Assembly (NCBI RefSeq): GCF_013177735.1
Contig: NZ_WOEZ01000284.1
Location: 19,831 to 83,830, forward strand
DNA length: 64,000 nt
Source: Paraburkholderia elongata
GTDB lineage: Bacteria; Pseudomonadota; Gammaproteobacteria; Burkholderiales; Burkholderiaceae
Direction of reading: 5' to 3'
Each line of letters starts with the position of its first letter. Position 1 is the first letter of the stretch. The translations under genes were made by a program, and so were the position numbers. The notes under the pieces are model-generated. The model did no database searches, was not told the DNA's origin, and was given only the letters and a program-made list of their open reading frames with translations. Positions 17,499 to 27,127 of the stretch are shown here, in pieces.

Positions 17499-19471
17499 GC
17501 ACCGGAGTCGAGCACACAACGCACACAGGTGACCACGCCTCGCACTCGGATGAAGCGAACCGCATGGCTCAGGGGCGCGCGATTGTTTTGTCGGCCTCCG
17601 AGCAACGGGGCGTCACGCGGCAAGTCGCGCTTGCCTTGCTGGCCGGCGGCCTGCTGATTTTGTCGACGGCATGGCACACCTTCGCTCCGGCGGATGAAGC
17701 GCTTGCGCAGGTCCTGGCCGGGCTCGCTTCGCTGGTCGTCGCCGGACCTGTGTTCGCCGGCGCGTGGTACAGCCTGAAGTCACCCAGTCTGCACGGCGTG
17801 ACTGACCGGCTGATCGCACTCGCCATGCTGGCGGCGTGGGCGGTGGGAGATATGGCGACGGCCGCGTTGTTGCCGATCGTCATGACGTTCGGACATGCAC
17901 TCGAAGAGCGCAGCGTGCTCGGATCGCAGGAGGCGATCCGGGCGCTCGGCAGGCTGACTTCGGGCAAGGTGCGGCGCGTGAAGGCGGACGGCTCGATCGA
18001 GGAAGTCCAGTATGACGCGGTACGGGCGGGCGACCACATCGAAGTCGTAGCCGGTGCGCGGATTCCGGCCGACGGTGTGGTTCAGCATGGCGACTCCAGT
18101 GTCGACAATGGGCCGATTACCGGCGAGTCGGTGCCGCTCGACGTTGCGCCGGGCTCGACCGTATTCGGCGGCGCGATGAATCTCGACGGTCCGCTGCGTA
18201 TCGAAGTCACTCACGCGGGCAGGCAGTCGACGCTCGGCAAGATCATCGAGCTGATGCAGCGTGCGGAGCAGGCGAAGCCGCCGATTACGCAGATACTCGA
18301 GCGCTACATGGGCGGTTATTTGTGCCTCGTCCTGCTGATCGCGGCGATCGTGTGGTTCGTCTCGGCGAATGCATCGGCGATGCTGGCCGTGATTGTCGCG
18401 GCGTGTCCGTGCGCGCTGGTGCTCGCCGCGCCGTCGACGGCCATTGCCGGCATTGCGGTCGGCGCGCGCCACGGCATTCTGTTCAGAAGCGCCGCGTTTC
18501 TCGACAAGTTTGCGCAGATCGATTCGCTGGTGATCGACAAGACCGGCACGTTGACCTACGGCGAAATGCGTGTCGAAGACGTGATGCTGGAACCCGGCGC
18601 CGACGCGGCGCAGGTGCTCGAGCTCGCGGCGCGGCTGGGCGGCAGCAGTGCGCATCCGGTGAGCCGCGCGCTGCTGCGTTACGCGACTGAAGCCGGACCG
18701 GTTGGATTCGAACGGGAGCCGTTCGAACACGCACGCGAACTACGCGGATTGGGCGTGCTGGCGGAGACACCCGAAGGTGTCGCGGTGCTGGGCCGCTACG
18801 GCTTGCTCGCGGACTACGTGCAGGCTTTGCCGGAACCGCGCCGCGAGATCGAAGGACCTTGCGTCGGTCTTGCATTGAACGGCCGATTGCTCGCGTGGTT
18901 CGGGTTTGCCGATGCGCTGCGTGCGGAAGCAAAAGATGCACTGGCGGAATTGCGGGAGCTCGGGTTGACGCGCCAGACGCTGTTGACCGGAGACCGCGAG
19001 CCGGTGGCGCGCAAACTGGCAGCGGAGACCGGCATTGCCGTGGTCGTCGCGCAGGCGCTGCCGCACGACAAGCTCGATTACGTGGTGCGGGAAATGGCGG
19101 CTGGTTATCATCCGCTAGTGGTGGGCGACGGCCTGAACGATGTGCTCGCCATCAAGGCCGGCCCCACCAGCATGGCGATGGGCGAGCGAGGCATCGACAT
19201 TGCCGTGGCGTCGGCCGATGTCGTGCTGCTCGGCGACGACTTGCGTCGTATCCCGACGTGTGTCCGCCTCGGGCGGCGCTGCCTGCGCACCGCGGCAGTC
19301 AATGCCGCGATCGGATTGGCGTGGACGGTTGCCGTGATCGCGCTTGCCGCGACCGGCGTGCTCAGCGCCGTCTGGGTGGCGCTTTTGCACAACCTCGGCA
19401 CATTCATTGTGATCGCGAATGCGGGGCGGCTGCTGCGAATGGACGAAGGTGTTCAGCCGGACGGTCGCTAA
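17495..19471 (+). CDS. P1B-type heavy-metal-translocating ATPase
   Basis: Inner-membrane metal pump, 658 residues. Actuator loop TGE at 209-211, ion-path motif CPC at 304-306 (AACPCALVLAAPS), phosphorylated Asp348 in DKTGTLT, nucleotide-binding HP at 387-388 (SSAHPVSRALL) and hinge GDGLNDVLAIKAG, which departs from the usual GDGxNDAPAL. No N-terminal HMA (CxxC) domain; instead the first 20 residues are His-rich. The end (ALLHNLGTFIVIANAGRLLR) resembles the C-terminal helix of Zn/Cd- or Cu-type pumps, so the metal cannot be fixed. Overlapping the SPFH gene by 4 nt implies a physical or functional partnership. Confidence 0.9.
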   Translation: MSTGVEHTTHTGDHASHSDEANRMAQGRAIVLSASEQRGVTRQVALALLAGGLLILSTAWHTFAPADEALAQVLAGLASLVVAGPVFAGAWYSLKSPSLHGVTDRLIALAMLAAWAVGDMATAALLPIVMTFGHALEERSVLGSQEAIRALGRLTSGKVRRVKADGSIEEVQYDAVRAGDHIEVVAGARIPADGVVQHGDSSVDNGPITGESVPLDVAPGSTVFGGAMNLDGPLRIEVTHAGRQSTLGKIIELMQRAEQAKPPITQILERYMGGYLCLVLLIAAIVWFVSANASAMLAVIVAACPCALVLAAPSTAIAGIAVGARHGILFRSAAFLDKFAQIDSLVIDKTGTLTYGEMRVEDVMLEPGADAAQVLELAARLGGSSAHPVSRALLRYATEAGPVGFEREPFEHARELRGLGVLAETPEGVAVLGRYGLLADYVQALPEPRREIEGPCVGLALNGRLLAWFGFADALRAEAKDALAELRELGLTRQTLLTGDREPVARKLAAETGIAVVVAQALPHDKLDYVVREMAAGYHPLVVGDGLNDVLAIKAGPTSMAMGERGIDIAVASADVVLLGDDLRRIPTCVRLGRRCLRTAAVNAAIGLAWTVAVIALAATGVLSAVWVALLHNLGTFIVIANAGRLLRMDEGVQPDGR

Positions 19472-19572
19472 TGGTAGCTTCAAGGCCCCAGGTTATCGCA
19501 TAGCCATGCGCCCAGGTCCCTGGTTTTCTGGCGCTTGCGTTAACGCGCGACACCACCGCCCGTATCTATCCC

Positions 19573-21132
19573 TCAAGCGATTCCCAGCGCCTGCAATATC
19601 GGTAGATGTATTTCAGCAAAGCGATTCGCTTTCGCAATCAGATCGCCGCTGGTGTTCAGTGGGCTAGCTGAAACTCCCTCGATGGCGTGAGCTGGCGCGG
19701 GACTCGTGCGCAAAGCAGCTTCGGCGAATTCGGCCCACTGTGCGGGTTCTCTTAAGTGACGTCGCCTCGCCAATAGGAAGAGCTGTGGCACACGGGGAAT
19801 CAAAATGCCCGATCCGGACACCGGACTGACCAAAAATTGTACGTCCCCATGCTGGAGCGCCTGCTCGCAAATAGCGGCGTTCAGCCTGTCCGATGACGGG
19901 CGAGCGAGCTCAATTTGCGCCTCATCCTGCACATTCAGCAACACGCCGGCCCCCACTAACAATGTCACGGCCTTGACGATGAGGGGGAGCGTAATGCCAC
20001 GTTCGCGGACGCCGTTTTCGATATCGGCGAGGCTTGCGGGGCGATGGCTGGCAAGCGCGTCGAGAATCGGACCATATGTGCTTTCCGGCAACGTCGCTTC
20101 TCCCAGCGCTCCGCGCACCTTCAGCAGGACCGAAGCCCTCGGCAGCGCCAGCATGACGCGATGCGCGCGCAGCGCGGTCTGCTGCGCCTCTTCACCGAGC
20201 GCCCGGCTCCCTTTGACCCAGTAGTCTCGCCGCATCGACCGGTTGATGCAAAAGTCTCGTACGGTCTCACGTAAAGCGGTATCTGGAATACCCGCCAACA
20301 AGGCGCGTTGAGCTGGGTTGAGATTGATCTCGTCAACGTGATCGCGATAGTCTGCAGAGCAGCCATAAGTCAAACCGCTCGCGGCAAGCGATGACGTGAC
20401 CTGCGAGAAGGTCATGGGCTGCCAGTCACGATTGAAATATTCATGTGCGAGGTAGTGTGTGTTCTCCTCGCACAATGCGTCGACACGTTCAGCCAGCAGC
20501 GGGTTGACCACTGCGTAACCGGGTTGCGTCGCAAGCACGGTCTTGACGAAGTCCATCGCCGCTGCAATGTGCGTCTGGACTTGCGTTTCGGCGGGCGCGC
20601 CGCCGTGTGCATTCAGCCGCGCGCTCGCCTGGAAATGACAGTGCATCAATTCGCGCACCGGCAACATCGCGGCCCACCCGGGCTGGGTGTTATAGCTCAT
20701 ATACACGACGCCGCCGTCATTGAGTTTGCGTCGTATGAAATCGGCAATGAGCACACGGTTTTCGTCGGAAATCCAGCTCCAGATGCCGTGCATGCCGATG
20801 AAGTCAAAATTCGGCAAATCGTCTCGCATGCAGAATTCTGCGAAGCTTTCAGCGAACAAGCTCGCCTGCGATCCGGCGCACTGTGTCAGTTGCCGTGCAA
20901 AGCTCGCATGAGACGGGTTGAAGTCAGTGCCGAACCATTCTGTCGCTGACCCGGCTGCGTGGATATTCACGCTGACGCCGTGGCCGAACCCTAGCTCGCA
21001 GGCGGTACGCAGGACCGGAGGGGTGAGTCCCGACTGTAGCAACGGAAGTTTAAGGCGCAGCGGATCCAGTTCGTCGCAATAGCCGTACGTGTACGCAATA
21101 CCATCAATGCTGCCGGCTTCCCACTCACTCAC
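19573..21132 (-). CDS. SAM-dependent methyltransferase with methyltransferase regulatory domain
   Basis: 519 residues. N-terminal class I methyltransferase (TACELGFGHGVSVNIHAA is motif I; FDFIGMHGIWSWIS and GGVVYMSYNTQPGW follow), then the long regulatory domain (MethyTransf_Reg-like) found downstream of this fold in proteobacterial proteins, and a C-terminal region of winged-helix look (LIVKAVTLLVGAGVLLN). Substrate unknown; relatives have been linked to surface polysaccharide or protein modification. The first codon is GTG (21132). It is convergent with the ATPase operon and divergent from a second methyltransferase. Confidence 0.82.
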   Translation of the reverse strand: MSEWEAGSIDGIAYTYGYCDELDPLRLKLPLLQSGLTPPVLRTACELGFGHGVSVNIHAAGSATEWFGTDFNPSHASFARQLTQCAGSQASLFAESFAEFCMRDDLPNFDFIGMHGIWSWISDENRVLIADFIRRKLNDGGVVYMSYNTQPGWAAMLPVRELMHCHFQASARLNAHGGAPAETQVQTHIAAAMDFVKTVLATQPGYAVVNPLLAERVDALCEENTHYLAHEYFNRDWQPMTFSQVTSSLAASGLTYGCSADYRDHVDEINLNPAQRALLAGIPDTALRETVRDFCINRSMRRDYWVKGSRALGEEAQQTALRAHRVMLALPRASVLLKVRGALGEATLPESTYGPILDALASHRPASLADIENGVRERGITLPLIVKAVTLLVGAGVLLNVQDEAQIELARPSSDRLNAAICEQALQHGDVQFLVSPVSGSGILIPRVPQLFLLARRRHLREPAQWAEFAEAALRTSPAPAHAIEGVSASPLNTSGDLIAKANRFAEIHLPILQALGIA

Positions 21133-21342
21133 GTTCTAGCTCTCGTTGTCTTCAAGGATCGCCGTGCTGGCGTGTTGCGAAGCCTCTCATAGCGCAGGCT
21201 CCTTTGTCTATCCGCAGTTCGACGCTAAATGTTCCTCCGCGTTTTTCCCGCACTGATGGCACGTCCTTCAGGTTCTCATAAGGTAACGTCCTTTACATTC
21301 ATGCGCCGATAGCAACGCCCCCAATCGACAACGGTCCCTCAA

Positions 21343-22263
21343 ATGAATAGTCGCGACTCCCAGCCGCAATCCGATGTGTGGTCCGATTGGCTGTTGCATA
21401 TTCGGCATGCCGATGATCAGGGGCACGAACAAGCCCTCCATGCCGAACTCAAACACTATGCGGACCGCGTTCTGGACGGCGCGAGACTTGCTCCTGGCAT
21501 GACGCTCGCCGACATCGGTGCCGGTGATGGACTGATCGGCTTTAGCGCTATCGACCGCATAGGCCCATCACTGCGCGTGCTTTTCACAGATATCTCCGCG
21601 CCTCTGCTTCGGCACACTGAAGCACTCGCAGTTCAGCGAAACATTCAGGATCAATGCGTCTTCATCCAAGGCTCCGCCGAATTGCTGAATGGCATTGAGG
21701 GTGACGCTGTCGACGCAGTCACGACTCGCGCAGTTCTCGCTTATGTCCCCGACAAGATGGCCGCCTTGCGGGAATTTCACCGGATTCTCAAACCCGGCGG
21801 CAGAATATCGATCTCTGAACCGATCATGCGCGACGATGCAATCGAGGCAAGCTCGCTGAGGCAAATCGTTGAAGGTCTGCCCGAGAAAGCCGGAGACAAC
21901 TTCTTTCACCTGCTGCATCGCTGGAAAGCCGCTCAATTTCCCGATACTGAGGAAAAAATTTCTGCGAGTCCGATTGCAAACTACGGCGAACGCGATCTGG
22001 TCCGCTTCGCATTAGATGCAGGGTTCACGGATGTTCATATGGAGTTCCACATAGACGTACGCCCCGCGATCACCTCCTGGGATGTGCTGCTTGGTAGTTC
22101 ACCTCACCCTTGGGCTCCGCGGCTCGGCGACATTCTCGCGAACCAGTTCACAGCGGACGAACGGCTGTTCTTCGAACAAATCTTCCGCCCGCAAGTTGAA
22201 GGTGGCCGATTGGCCACGGCCGACCGGACCGCTTACCTGACCGCAGGAAAGCCTCCTCGCTGA
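21343..22263 (+). CDS. class I SAM-dependent methyltransferase
   Basis: 306 residues. SAM-binding motif I is LADIGAGDGLIGF (about 50-62), the acidic loop VLFTDIS follows, and the post-motif VTTRAVLAYVPDKMAALREFHRIL plus LKPGGRISISEP is the usual UbiE/arsenite-methyltransferase-like layout. The C-terminal 120 residues are more divergent and include FHLLHRWKAAQFPDTEE. Substrate cannot be deduced. Divergent from the other methyltransferase with 210 nt between, which probably carries both promoters. Confidence 0.82.
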   Translation: MNSRDSQPQSDVWSDWLLHIRHADDQGHEQALHAELKHYADRVLDGARLAPGMTLADIGAGDGLIGFSAIDRIGPSLRVLFTDISAPLLRHTEALAVQRNIQDQCVFIQGSAELLNGIEGDAVDAVTTRAVLAYVPDKMAALREFHRILKPGGRISISEPIMRDDAIEASSLRQIVEGLPEKAGDNFFHLLHRWKAAQFPDTEEKISASPIANYGERDLVRFALDAGFTDVHMEFHIDVRPAITSWDVLLGSSPHPWAPRLGDILANQFTADERLFFEQIFRPQVEGGRLATADRTAYLTAGKPPR

Positions 22264-22519
22264 CGCGCACAGCCGCTTCCATCACTTAGCTGAGTTTCAG
22301 TTCGGAAACGCCGGTGGCCCAAGGACCTTTTGCCGAACCAATGTGAAGTGTTTGAACACCCGGCGCTCGGTAGTCGTCATCTGGGCTGTGGTTCCCGGCA
22401 TTGCTTTAGGGTGACTATACTTAAAAACGCCGCCTCTGATTCAGGTTCACCGGACTCCGGTGATAGAGGCGCCGGGCAGGATTTCAACGCGAACCGGCCG
22501 GGTCGCGGGGGAGGCATGT

Positions 22520-22993
22520 ATGTTCAAGCATCTGCTGGTACCGACCGACGGCTCGGCGCTTTCTGAGGCGGCCATTCAGATGACGGTAACGCTCGCGGCA
22601 GAGAACGGAGCCAAAGTCACGGGACTCCATGTCATCCCGGAGTTTCATCTCCTCGCCTATGGCACGGAGATGATCGCGGACAACGAGGAGCAAATCATTC
22701 AGGCCGCGCGACAGCGTGCGGATGACTACCTCGGGGTTATCAAAAGAGCTGCTGCGCAAGCGGGTGTCGAGTGCAATACGGTTGCCTTGAATCGCGCCCA
22801 TCCTTATGAGGCGATTATCAGCGTTGCAGCAAAGCAGGACTGCGACCTCATTGTTATGGCGTCCCACGGTCGAAGCGGCATGCGGGCGTTTTTGCTCGGC
22901 AGCGAGACCCAGAAGGTCCTGACGCACAGTCAGATCCCGGTCCTCGTCGTCCGGCAGTCGACGCCGACTGATTCTAAAACCGCTCCACCCTGA
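22520..22993 (+). CDS. UspA family universal stress protein
   Basis: 157 residues, single Usp domain. Begins MFKHLLVPTDGSALSEAA and ends with the ATP-binding motif pattern G-2x-G-9x-G-S (HGRSGMRAFLLGSETQ) and PVLVV, so it should bind ATP. ATG 22520 follows a good GGGGGAGG. The 256-nt gap upstream contains no gene. Its last 20 nt overlap the convergent dehydrogenase gene. Confidence 0.9.
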   Translation: MFKHLLVPTDGSALSEAAIQMTVTLAAENGAKVTGLHVIPEFHLLAYGTEMIADNEEQIIQAARQRADDYLGVIKRAAAQAGVECNTVALNRAHPYEAIISVAAKQDCDLIVMASHGRSGMRAFLLGSETQKVLTHSQIPVLVVRQSTPTDSKTAPP

Positions 22994-24215
22994 ACGGCCG
23001 CGTGTCCACGAGCGTTTCCTCGTGGGTCATCATCTCTGCGATCAGCCGGCCCGTGACCGGGCCTAGCGTGAGCCCGTGGTGCGCGTGGCCAAACGCGAAC
23101 CACAAGTCTTTATGATTTCTCGCGGGCCCGATGATCGGCATCATGTCGGGCGTGCAAGGGCGCCGTCCCATCCACGCTTCGTCGTCGAGACGCTCGCCCA
23201 ATGGAAACAGCGTGCGCGCAATCGGCTCGACCGCGGCGAGTTGCGTGGGCGTTTTGGGCGCATCGCAGTGCGCGATTTCCGCCCCCGTGGTCAGGCGGAT
23301 GCCTTTTGCCATGGGTGCGATCAAGTAGCCTTTCTCGACGTCCAGAACCGGATGATTTAGCCGGGCCGCTGCCTGGGGCGCATAGTGCATGTGGTACCCG
23401 CGTTTGACGGCAAGCGGCAAGCGGTAGCCGAGTCGTGAACTCACGCGATCCGACCATGGTCCCAACGCAACGACCGCCGATGAAGCGGTGATCGTTCCCG
23501 CTTCCGTATCGACCGCCCAACCCTCACGCAGCGAGTCCGCATCGCCGATGAAGAACCGTCCTCCCAGCGCTTCGAAATACTTCGCGTAGGCGGTGACGAG
23601 CGCGTTGGGATCGCTCACGGAATCGGATGCCGTATAGCGCAATCCGCCTAACAAGGCCTTGTCGAGATCGGGCTCCTTTTGTTGCAGGCCGCTTGCATCC
23701 AGCGATTCGAACTCGACGCCATATTCCCGATGCCACTGTTCAGCGTGTTGAATTTCCGCGTCCCGTACCTTTTCGGTGCGAAACACCTTTATCCAGCCGG
23801 TCTGGCGCAATAACGCGCTTGCGCCTGCATCGGCTGCCAGCGCGCGGTGCTCGTCCACGCAATGTTCGATCAGTGTCGAGTACGACCTGGCGATAGCGGC
23901 GTGCTTTGCCGGATGAGAATTGCGCCAGTATTGCCACAGGAACGGCGCCGTCTTGAGCATGGCATCGGCATGGTAGCGAACATCCGGCGACTGGTTGCGT
24001 GCGTACCGAAGCAAGGTGCCGAGGTCGCGTGGAAACGCATAGGGATACACACCTTCGCGCTGGATCAGCCCGGCGTTACCGAACGACGTTTCGTTGCCGG
24101 GCAGCTTGCGGTCGACAAGTGCGACCTGGCGGCCGCGCTTTTGTAGATGCACGGCAACGGACACACCGACAATGCCCGCCCCGAGCACGACGGCATCGAA
24201 TTTCATTGTTGTCAT
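22974..24215 (-). CDS. FAD-dependent D-amino acid dehydrogenase (DadA-like)
   Basis: 413 residues, DAO fold. N-terminal FAD motif AVVLGAGIVGVSVAVHL, then RGYHMHY and a C-terminal GMGRRP-like block (DDEAWMGRRPCTPDMMPIIGP and FAFGHAHHGLTLGPVTGR) as in DadA. Likely oxidises D-amino acids or a related secondary amine at the membrane, passing electrons to quinone. ATG 24215 has AGGTGAG upstream and is preferred to the TTG one codon earlier. No racemase is adjacent, so the substrate is unsettled. Confidence 0.85.
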   Translation of the reverse strand: MTTMKFDAVVLGAGIVGVSVAVHLQKRGRQVALVDRKLPGNETSFGNAGLIQREGVYPYAFPRDLGTLLRYARNQSPDVRYHADAMLKTAPFLWQYWRNSHPAKHAAIARSYSTLIEHCVDEHRALAADAGASALLRQTGWIKVFRTEKVRDAEIQHAEQWHREYGVEFESLDASGLQQKEPDLDKALLGGLRYTASDSVSDPNALVTAYAKYFEALGGRFFIGDADSLREGWAVDTEAGTITASSAVVALGPWSDRVSSRLGYRLPLAVKRGYHMHYAPQAAARLNHPVLDVEKGYLIAPMAKGIRLTTGAEIAHCDAPKTPTQLAAVEPIARTLFPLGERLDDEAWMGRRPCTPDMMPIIGPARNHKDLWFAFGHAHHGLTLGPVTGRLIAEMMTHEETLVDTRPFRVERF

Positions 24216-24321
24216 CAACTCACCTGGTGCCGGTTACGCGACATCATCACGTAACGACAACGGGTTAGCAAGCTGACGGACACCAGGCGGCGTCGCGGTC
24301 TGCTTCGCTTATCCGCCTCAC

Positions 24322-24990
24322 TTACTCGCTCGCAGACTCTGCGGGAAGCTCGTCGCTTCGCGCGGGTCGGCGTACGGCTCGCACCTTCCCGCTGTTTCCG
24401 CCCCCGCAGAAGAACTGATCGCCGCCATCGGCTTCAAGCCCCGACACGATCAGGCCGGGCGGCATCTCGAGGCTCTCCAGCACTTCCCCCGTACTAGGAT
24501 CGACTCGCCTCAACTCGCTCGCTTCATCTTCCCAGGTGCCGTGCCAGAGCTCTCCGTTGCTCCAGGTGACACCGGTGACGAAGCGGTTGGACTCGATGGT
24601 GCGAAGAATCGCCCCTGTTTCGGGATCGACCTGATGGATCTTCCGGTCGCTATAGCGCCCCACCCAGAGCGTCCCTTCGGCCCACGCAAGCCCTGAGTTA
24701 CCGCCACCGCCGGGCGCCGGAATCGTACCCAGTACGCGGCCGGTATCCGGATCGATCTTCTGGATGCGATCGTCGGCGATCTGAAACAGGTGCTGGCCGT
24801 CGAAGGCCGTTCCTGCCCGCGCGGCGACATCGATCGAGCGCAGCGTTTCTCCGCTTGCCGGATCGAAGGCGGTCAGCTTGTCTCCGGTAGCAATCCAGAC
24901 GTGCTGACCGTCATAGGTGACCCCACCAACGTTGTCGACACCCGGAAAGGGTCCATATTCACGCACGATTTTGGCGGCTGATCTATTCAT
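24322..24990 (-). CDS. cytoplasmic beta-propeller protein (Vgb/glutamine-cyclotransferase-like repeats)
   Basis: 222 residues built from repeats of about 40 with the rhythm W/L-G---D--I---DP-TG--L-TI (for example GRVLGTIPAPGGG, GAILRTIESNRFV, GEVLESLEMPPG). No signal peptide, so it is likely cytoplasmic. The strongest resemblance is to lyase-like and glutaminyl-cyclotransferase-like propellers; catalytic activity is not evident. It starts 13 nt behind the regulator gene, in the same operon, opposite the DUF899-DUF2182 pair. Confidence 0.75.
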   Translation of the reverse strand: MNRSAAKIVREYGPFPGVDNVGGVTYDGQHVWIATGDKLTAFDPASGETLRSIDVAARAGTAFDGQHLFQIADDRIQKIDPDTGRVLGTIPAPGGGGNSGLAWAEGTLWVGRYSDRKIHQVDPETGAILRTIESNRFVTGVTWSNGELWHGTWEDEASELRRVDPSTGEVLESLEMPPGLIVSGLEADGGDQFFCGGGNSGKVRAVRRPARSDELPAESASE

Positions 24991-25003
24991 GGTTCGATCC
25001 TAA

Positions 25004-26221
25004 TCACTCGGGTAGGGGAGCGGGGAGTAACAAAGTCGTCGTGAATCCGGGCATGGGCGGCGTCATCCAGCGTCGCGCCCGCCCGCGGCCGAACGATTGC
25101 ACCTTGCCGGCTGCCGCCAGCGTGTCGAGTGCCCGCTGCATGGTGCGCTGGCTGGCGTCCAGCGCAATCGCGAGCGCCGAGCTCGACCACGACTCACCGT
25201 CGGCGAGGAAGGCGAGCACCATCGCATGCGGTTCTTCGACCGGCCGCGCGAGCACGACGACCTCGCTCGCGCCATGCGGCACCAGTGCAAAGCCCCGCTT
25301 CGTCGCGCTCACGCCGGCCAGCGTCCCAAGCAACGCGCGAAGCCGTCCGACTTCGACTCGCAGCCGCGCGCGATGCGATTCATCGGCGTGCTTGGTCCGG
25401 AATGCGCGCGCGATGAGTGCGTCCCTCGACACGTCTTCTGGCCACACTTCGGCCAGTGCGCGCGCGAGCGTGAACAATACCGGACGCCTCGCGAGCGGAA
25501 CCACGATGTTTTCTTCACGTACGACATAACGGCACGCGTCCACGACGAGCGCCTTCGACGCCAGCAACGCCTCGACCTCCTCGAGCAGGAGGGGCCGTTC
25601 CTCGCCATGCGCAAGCAACCGCGCCGCGGGCGTGTTCAGCAAAAGGAGTGCGCTTTCGACCTCCGCCGTCAGCGACGGGATACCTGCATGGCGCGCGGCG
25701 CGCTCGGCCCTCGCGAGCGCAGCGCGCGCTGTTTTCGTCTGGAGGCGGCGCATCGCGATTCCAGCGACGACCAGTTCGTGGGCGGCTCTCGGCGCGGGCG
25801 GGAAGGGCGCGGGATCGAGTTTGGCGAGCAGGTGCTCTGCTTCGTCGAGGCGCCCGATCAATAGCAGGCGGCGGACTTCGAGATACCGCGCATGCGCGGC
25901 GTTCAGCAGGTCACCGTGGGCTTCGAGCGTTGCCCGCGCGGCGTCGAGCGCCTTCGCGGGCCAGCCCAGATCGCGCGAGGCGAGCGCGATTTCGGCTTCG
26001 GCGACCACACATCTCGCGCGGGCCACAGGCTCTTTCGGGCCGAAGGCGCGCGCCGCACTTCGCACCAGCGCTTTCGCTCGAACCAGATCGCCGAGCTGCG
26101 CCATCGCGATACCTCGCAGCGCGAGCGCAGGCGCGTCGTCACGCAAGGCGACGCGGTTCAGTGCGCCGAGCGGGTCGCCCGCCGCGAGCGCCCGCGCCGC
26201 GGCCGTCACTAGCGAGTCCAT
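25004..26221 (-). CDS. helical-repeat protein with C-terminal winged-helix, putative regulator
   Basis: 405 residues rich in Ala/Leu/Arg. The first 220 form TPR-like helical pairs (GIAMAQLGDLVRAKALVRSAARA). The middle resembles the DNA-binding part of SARP/BTAD-type regulators (SHRARLRVEVGRLRALLGTLAGVSATKRGFALVP), and the end has a winged helix (SSALAIALDASQRTMQRALDTLAAAGKV). It is therefore probably a transcription factor for the divergent DUF899-DUF2182 genes, from which its ATG is 130 nt away. Family name is not certain. Confidence 0.75.
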   Translation of the reverse strand: MDSLVTAAARALAAGDPLGALNRVALRDDAPALALRGIAMAQLGDLVRAKALVRSAARAFGPKEPVARARCVVAEAEIALASRDLGWPAKALDAARATLEAHGDLLNAAHARYLEVRRLLLIGRLDEAEHLLAKLDPAPFPPAPRAAHELVVAGIAMRRLQTKTARAALARAERAARHAGIPSLTAEVESALLLLNTPAARLLAHGEERPLLLEEVEALLASKALVVDACRYVVREENIVVPLARRPVLFTLARALAEVWPEDVSRDALIARAFRTKHADESHRARLRVEVGRLRALLGTLAGVSATKRGFALVPHGASEVVVLARPVEEPHAMVLAFLADGESWSSSALAIALDASQRTMQRALDTLAAAGKVQSFGRGRARRWMTPPMPGFTTTLLLPAPLPE

Positions 26222-26351
26222 GGTCGATTCGAATCACGCCACACTTGTCACTCCCACCGTTCGGGTGCCCGTGACTAATCTAGCACGACCACCAACCAGT
26301 AAGTCGTATCGGCAACTGAACGAACGACGAAGGACACCCAAGGAGGGAAGC

Positions 26352-27122
26352 ATGACCACGACACATACGACCGGGACACGTGAAGAGTGGCTGGCCGCGC
26401 GGCTCGAACTGCTCAAGGCGGAGAAGGCGCTCACGCGGCAGAGCGACGCGCTGGCGCAGCAACGGCAGGCGCTGCCCTGGGTGCGAATCGACAAGGCCTA
26501 CCGATTCGAAACCGATGCGGGAAGCGCCTCGCTGGCAGACCTCTTCAAAGGACGCTCGCAGCTCCTCGTGTACCACTTCATGTTCGGGCCCGACTACAAG
26601 GCGGGGTGCCCGTCGTGCTCGTCGATCGCGGATGGGTTCGAAGGCTTCGTCGTTCATCTGGCGAATCACGACGTCACGCTTTCGGCGGTGTCGCGGGCGC
26701 CGCTCGAAAAGCTGCAGGCGTACCAGCGCCGGATGGGGTGGACGTTCCCCTGGGCGTCCTCGTACGGCAGCGACTTCAACTTCGACTTCAACATCGCCTT
26801 CACCGAGGCGCAACAGCGTGAAGGAAGCATTGAATACAACTACGAACGCGGCGGCCACGTGATGGACGAGACACAGGTCGTCCCGGAGCCCGTCGCCCAG
26901 TTCGCGGCCACCTGCGGAACCGACGCGGCGACATTCACGCGCGATAGGCCGGGCATGAGCGCGTTCGTACTCGAGGACGGTGTCGTCTATCACACGTATT
27001 CCACCTATGCGCGCGGCCTGGACGGCCTCTGGGGCATGTATCAGTGGCTCGACCGCACCCCGAAGGGTCGCAGCGAGACGGGTGTCTGGTGGAAGCGCCA
27101 CGACGAGTACGAGAAGCGCTGA
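26352..27122 (+). CDS. DUF899 family thioredoxin-like protein
   Basis: 256 residues. Thioredoxin-like fold with a CPSC motif (AGCPSCSSIADG), preceded by the family's RQALPWVRIDKAYRFE and LVYHFMFGPDYKAGCP, and followed by FPWASSYGSDFNFDF and YSTYARGLDGLWGMYQWLDRTP. Function unknown; the CxxC suggests redox activity. The true start is ATG 26352 with a strong AGGAGGG upstream; the frame is open far upstream but that is antisense to the regulator. A paralogue occurs at 41351-42145. Confidence 0.9.
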   Translation: MTTTHTTGTREEWLAARLELLKAEKALTRQSDALAQQRQALPWVRIDKAYRFETDAGSASLADLFKGRSQLLVYHFMFGPDYKAGCPSCSSIADGFEGFVVHLANHDVTLSAVSRAPLEKLQAYQRRMGWTFPWASSYGSDFNFDFNIAFTEAQQREGSIEYNYERGGHVMDETQVVPEPVAQFAATCGTDAATFTRDRPGMSAFVLEDGVVYHTYSTYARGLDGLWGMYQWLDRTPKGRSETGVWWKRHDEYEKR

Positions 27123-27127
27123 GCCTG

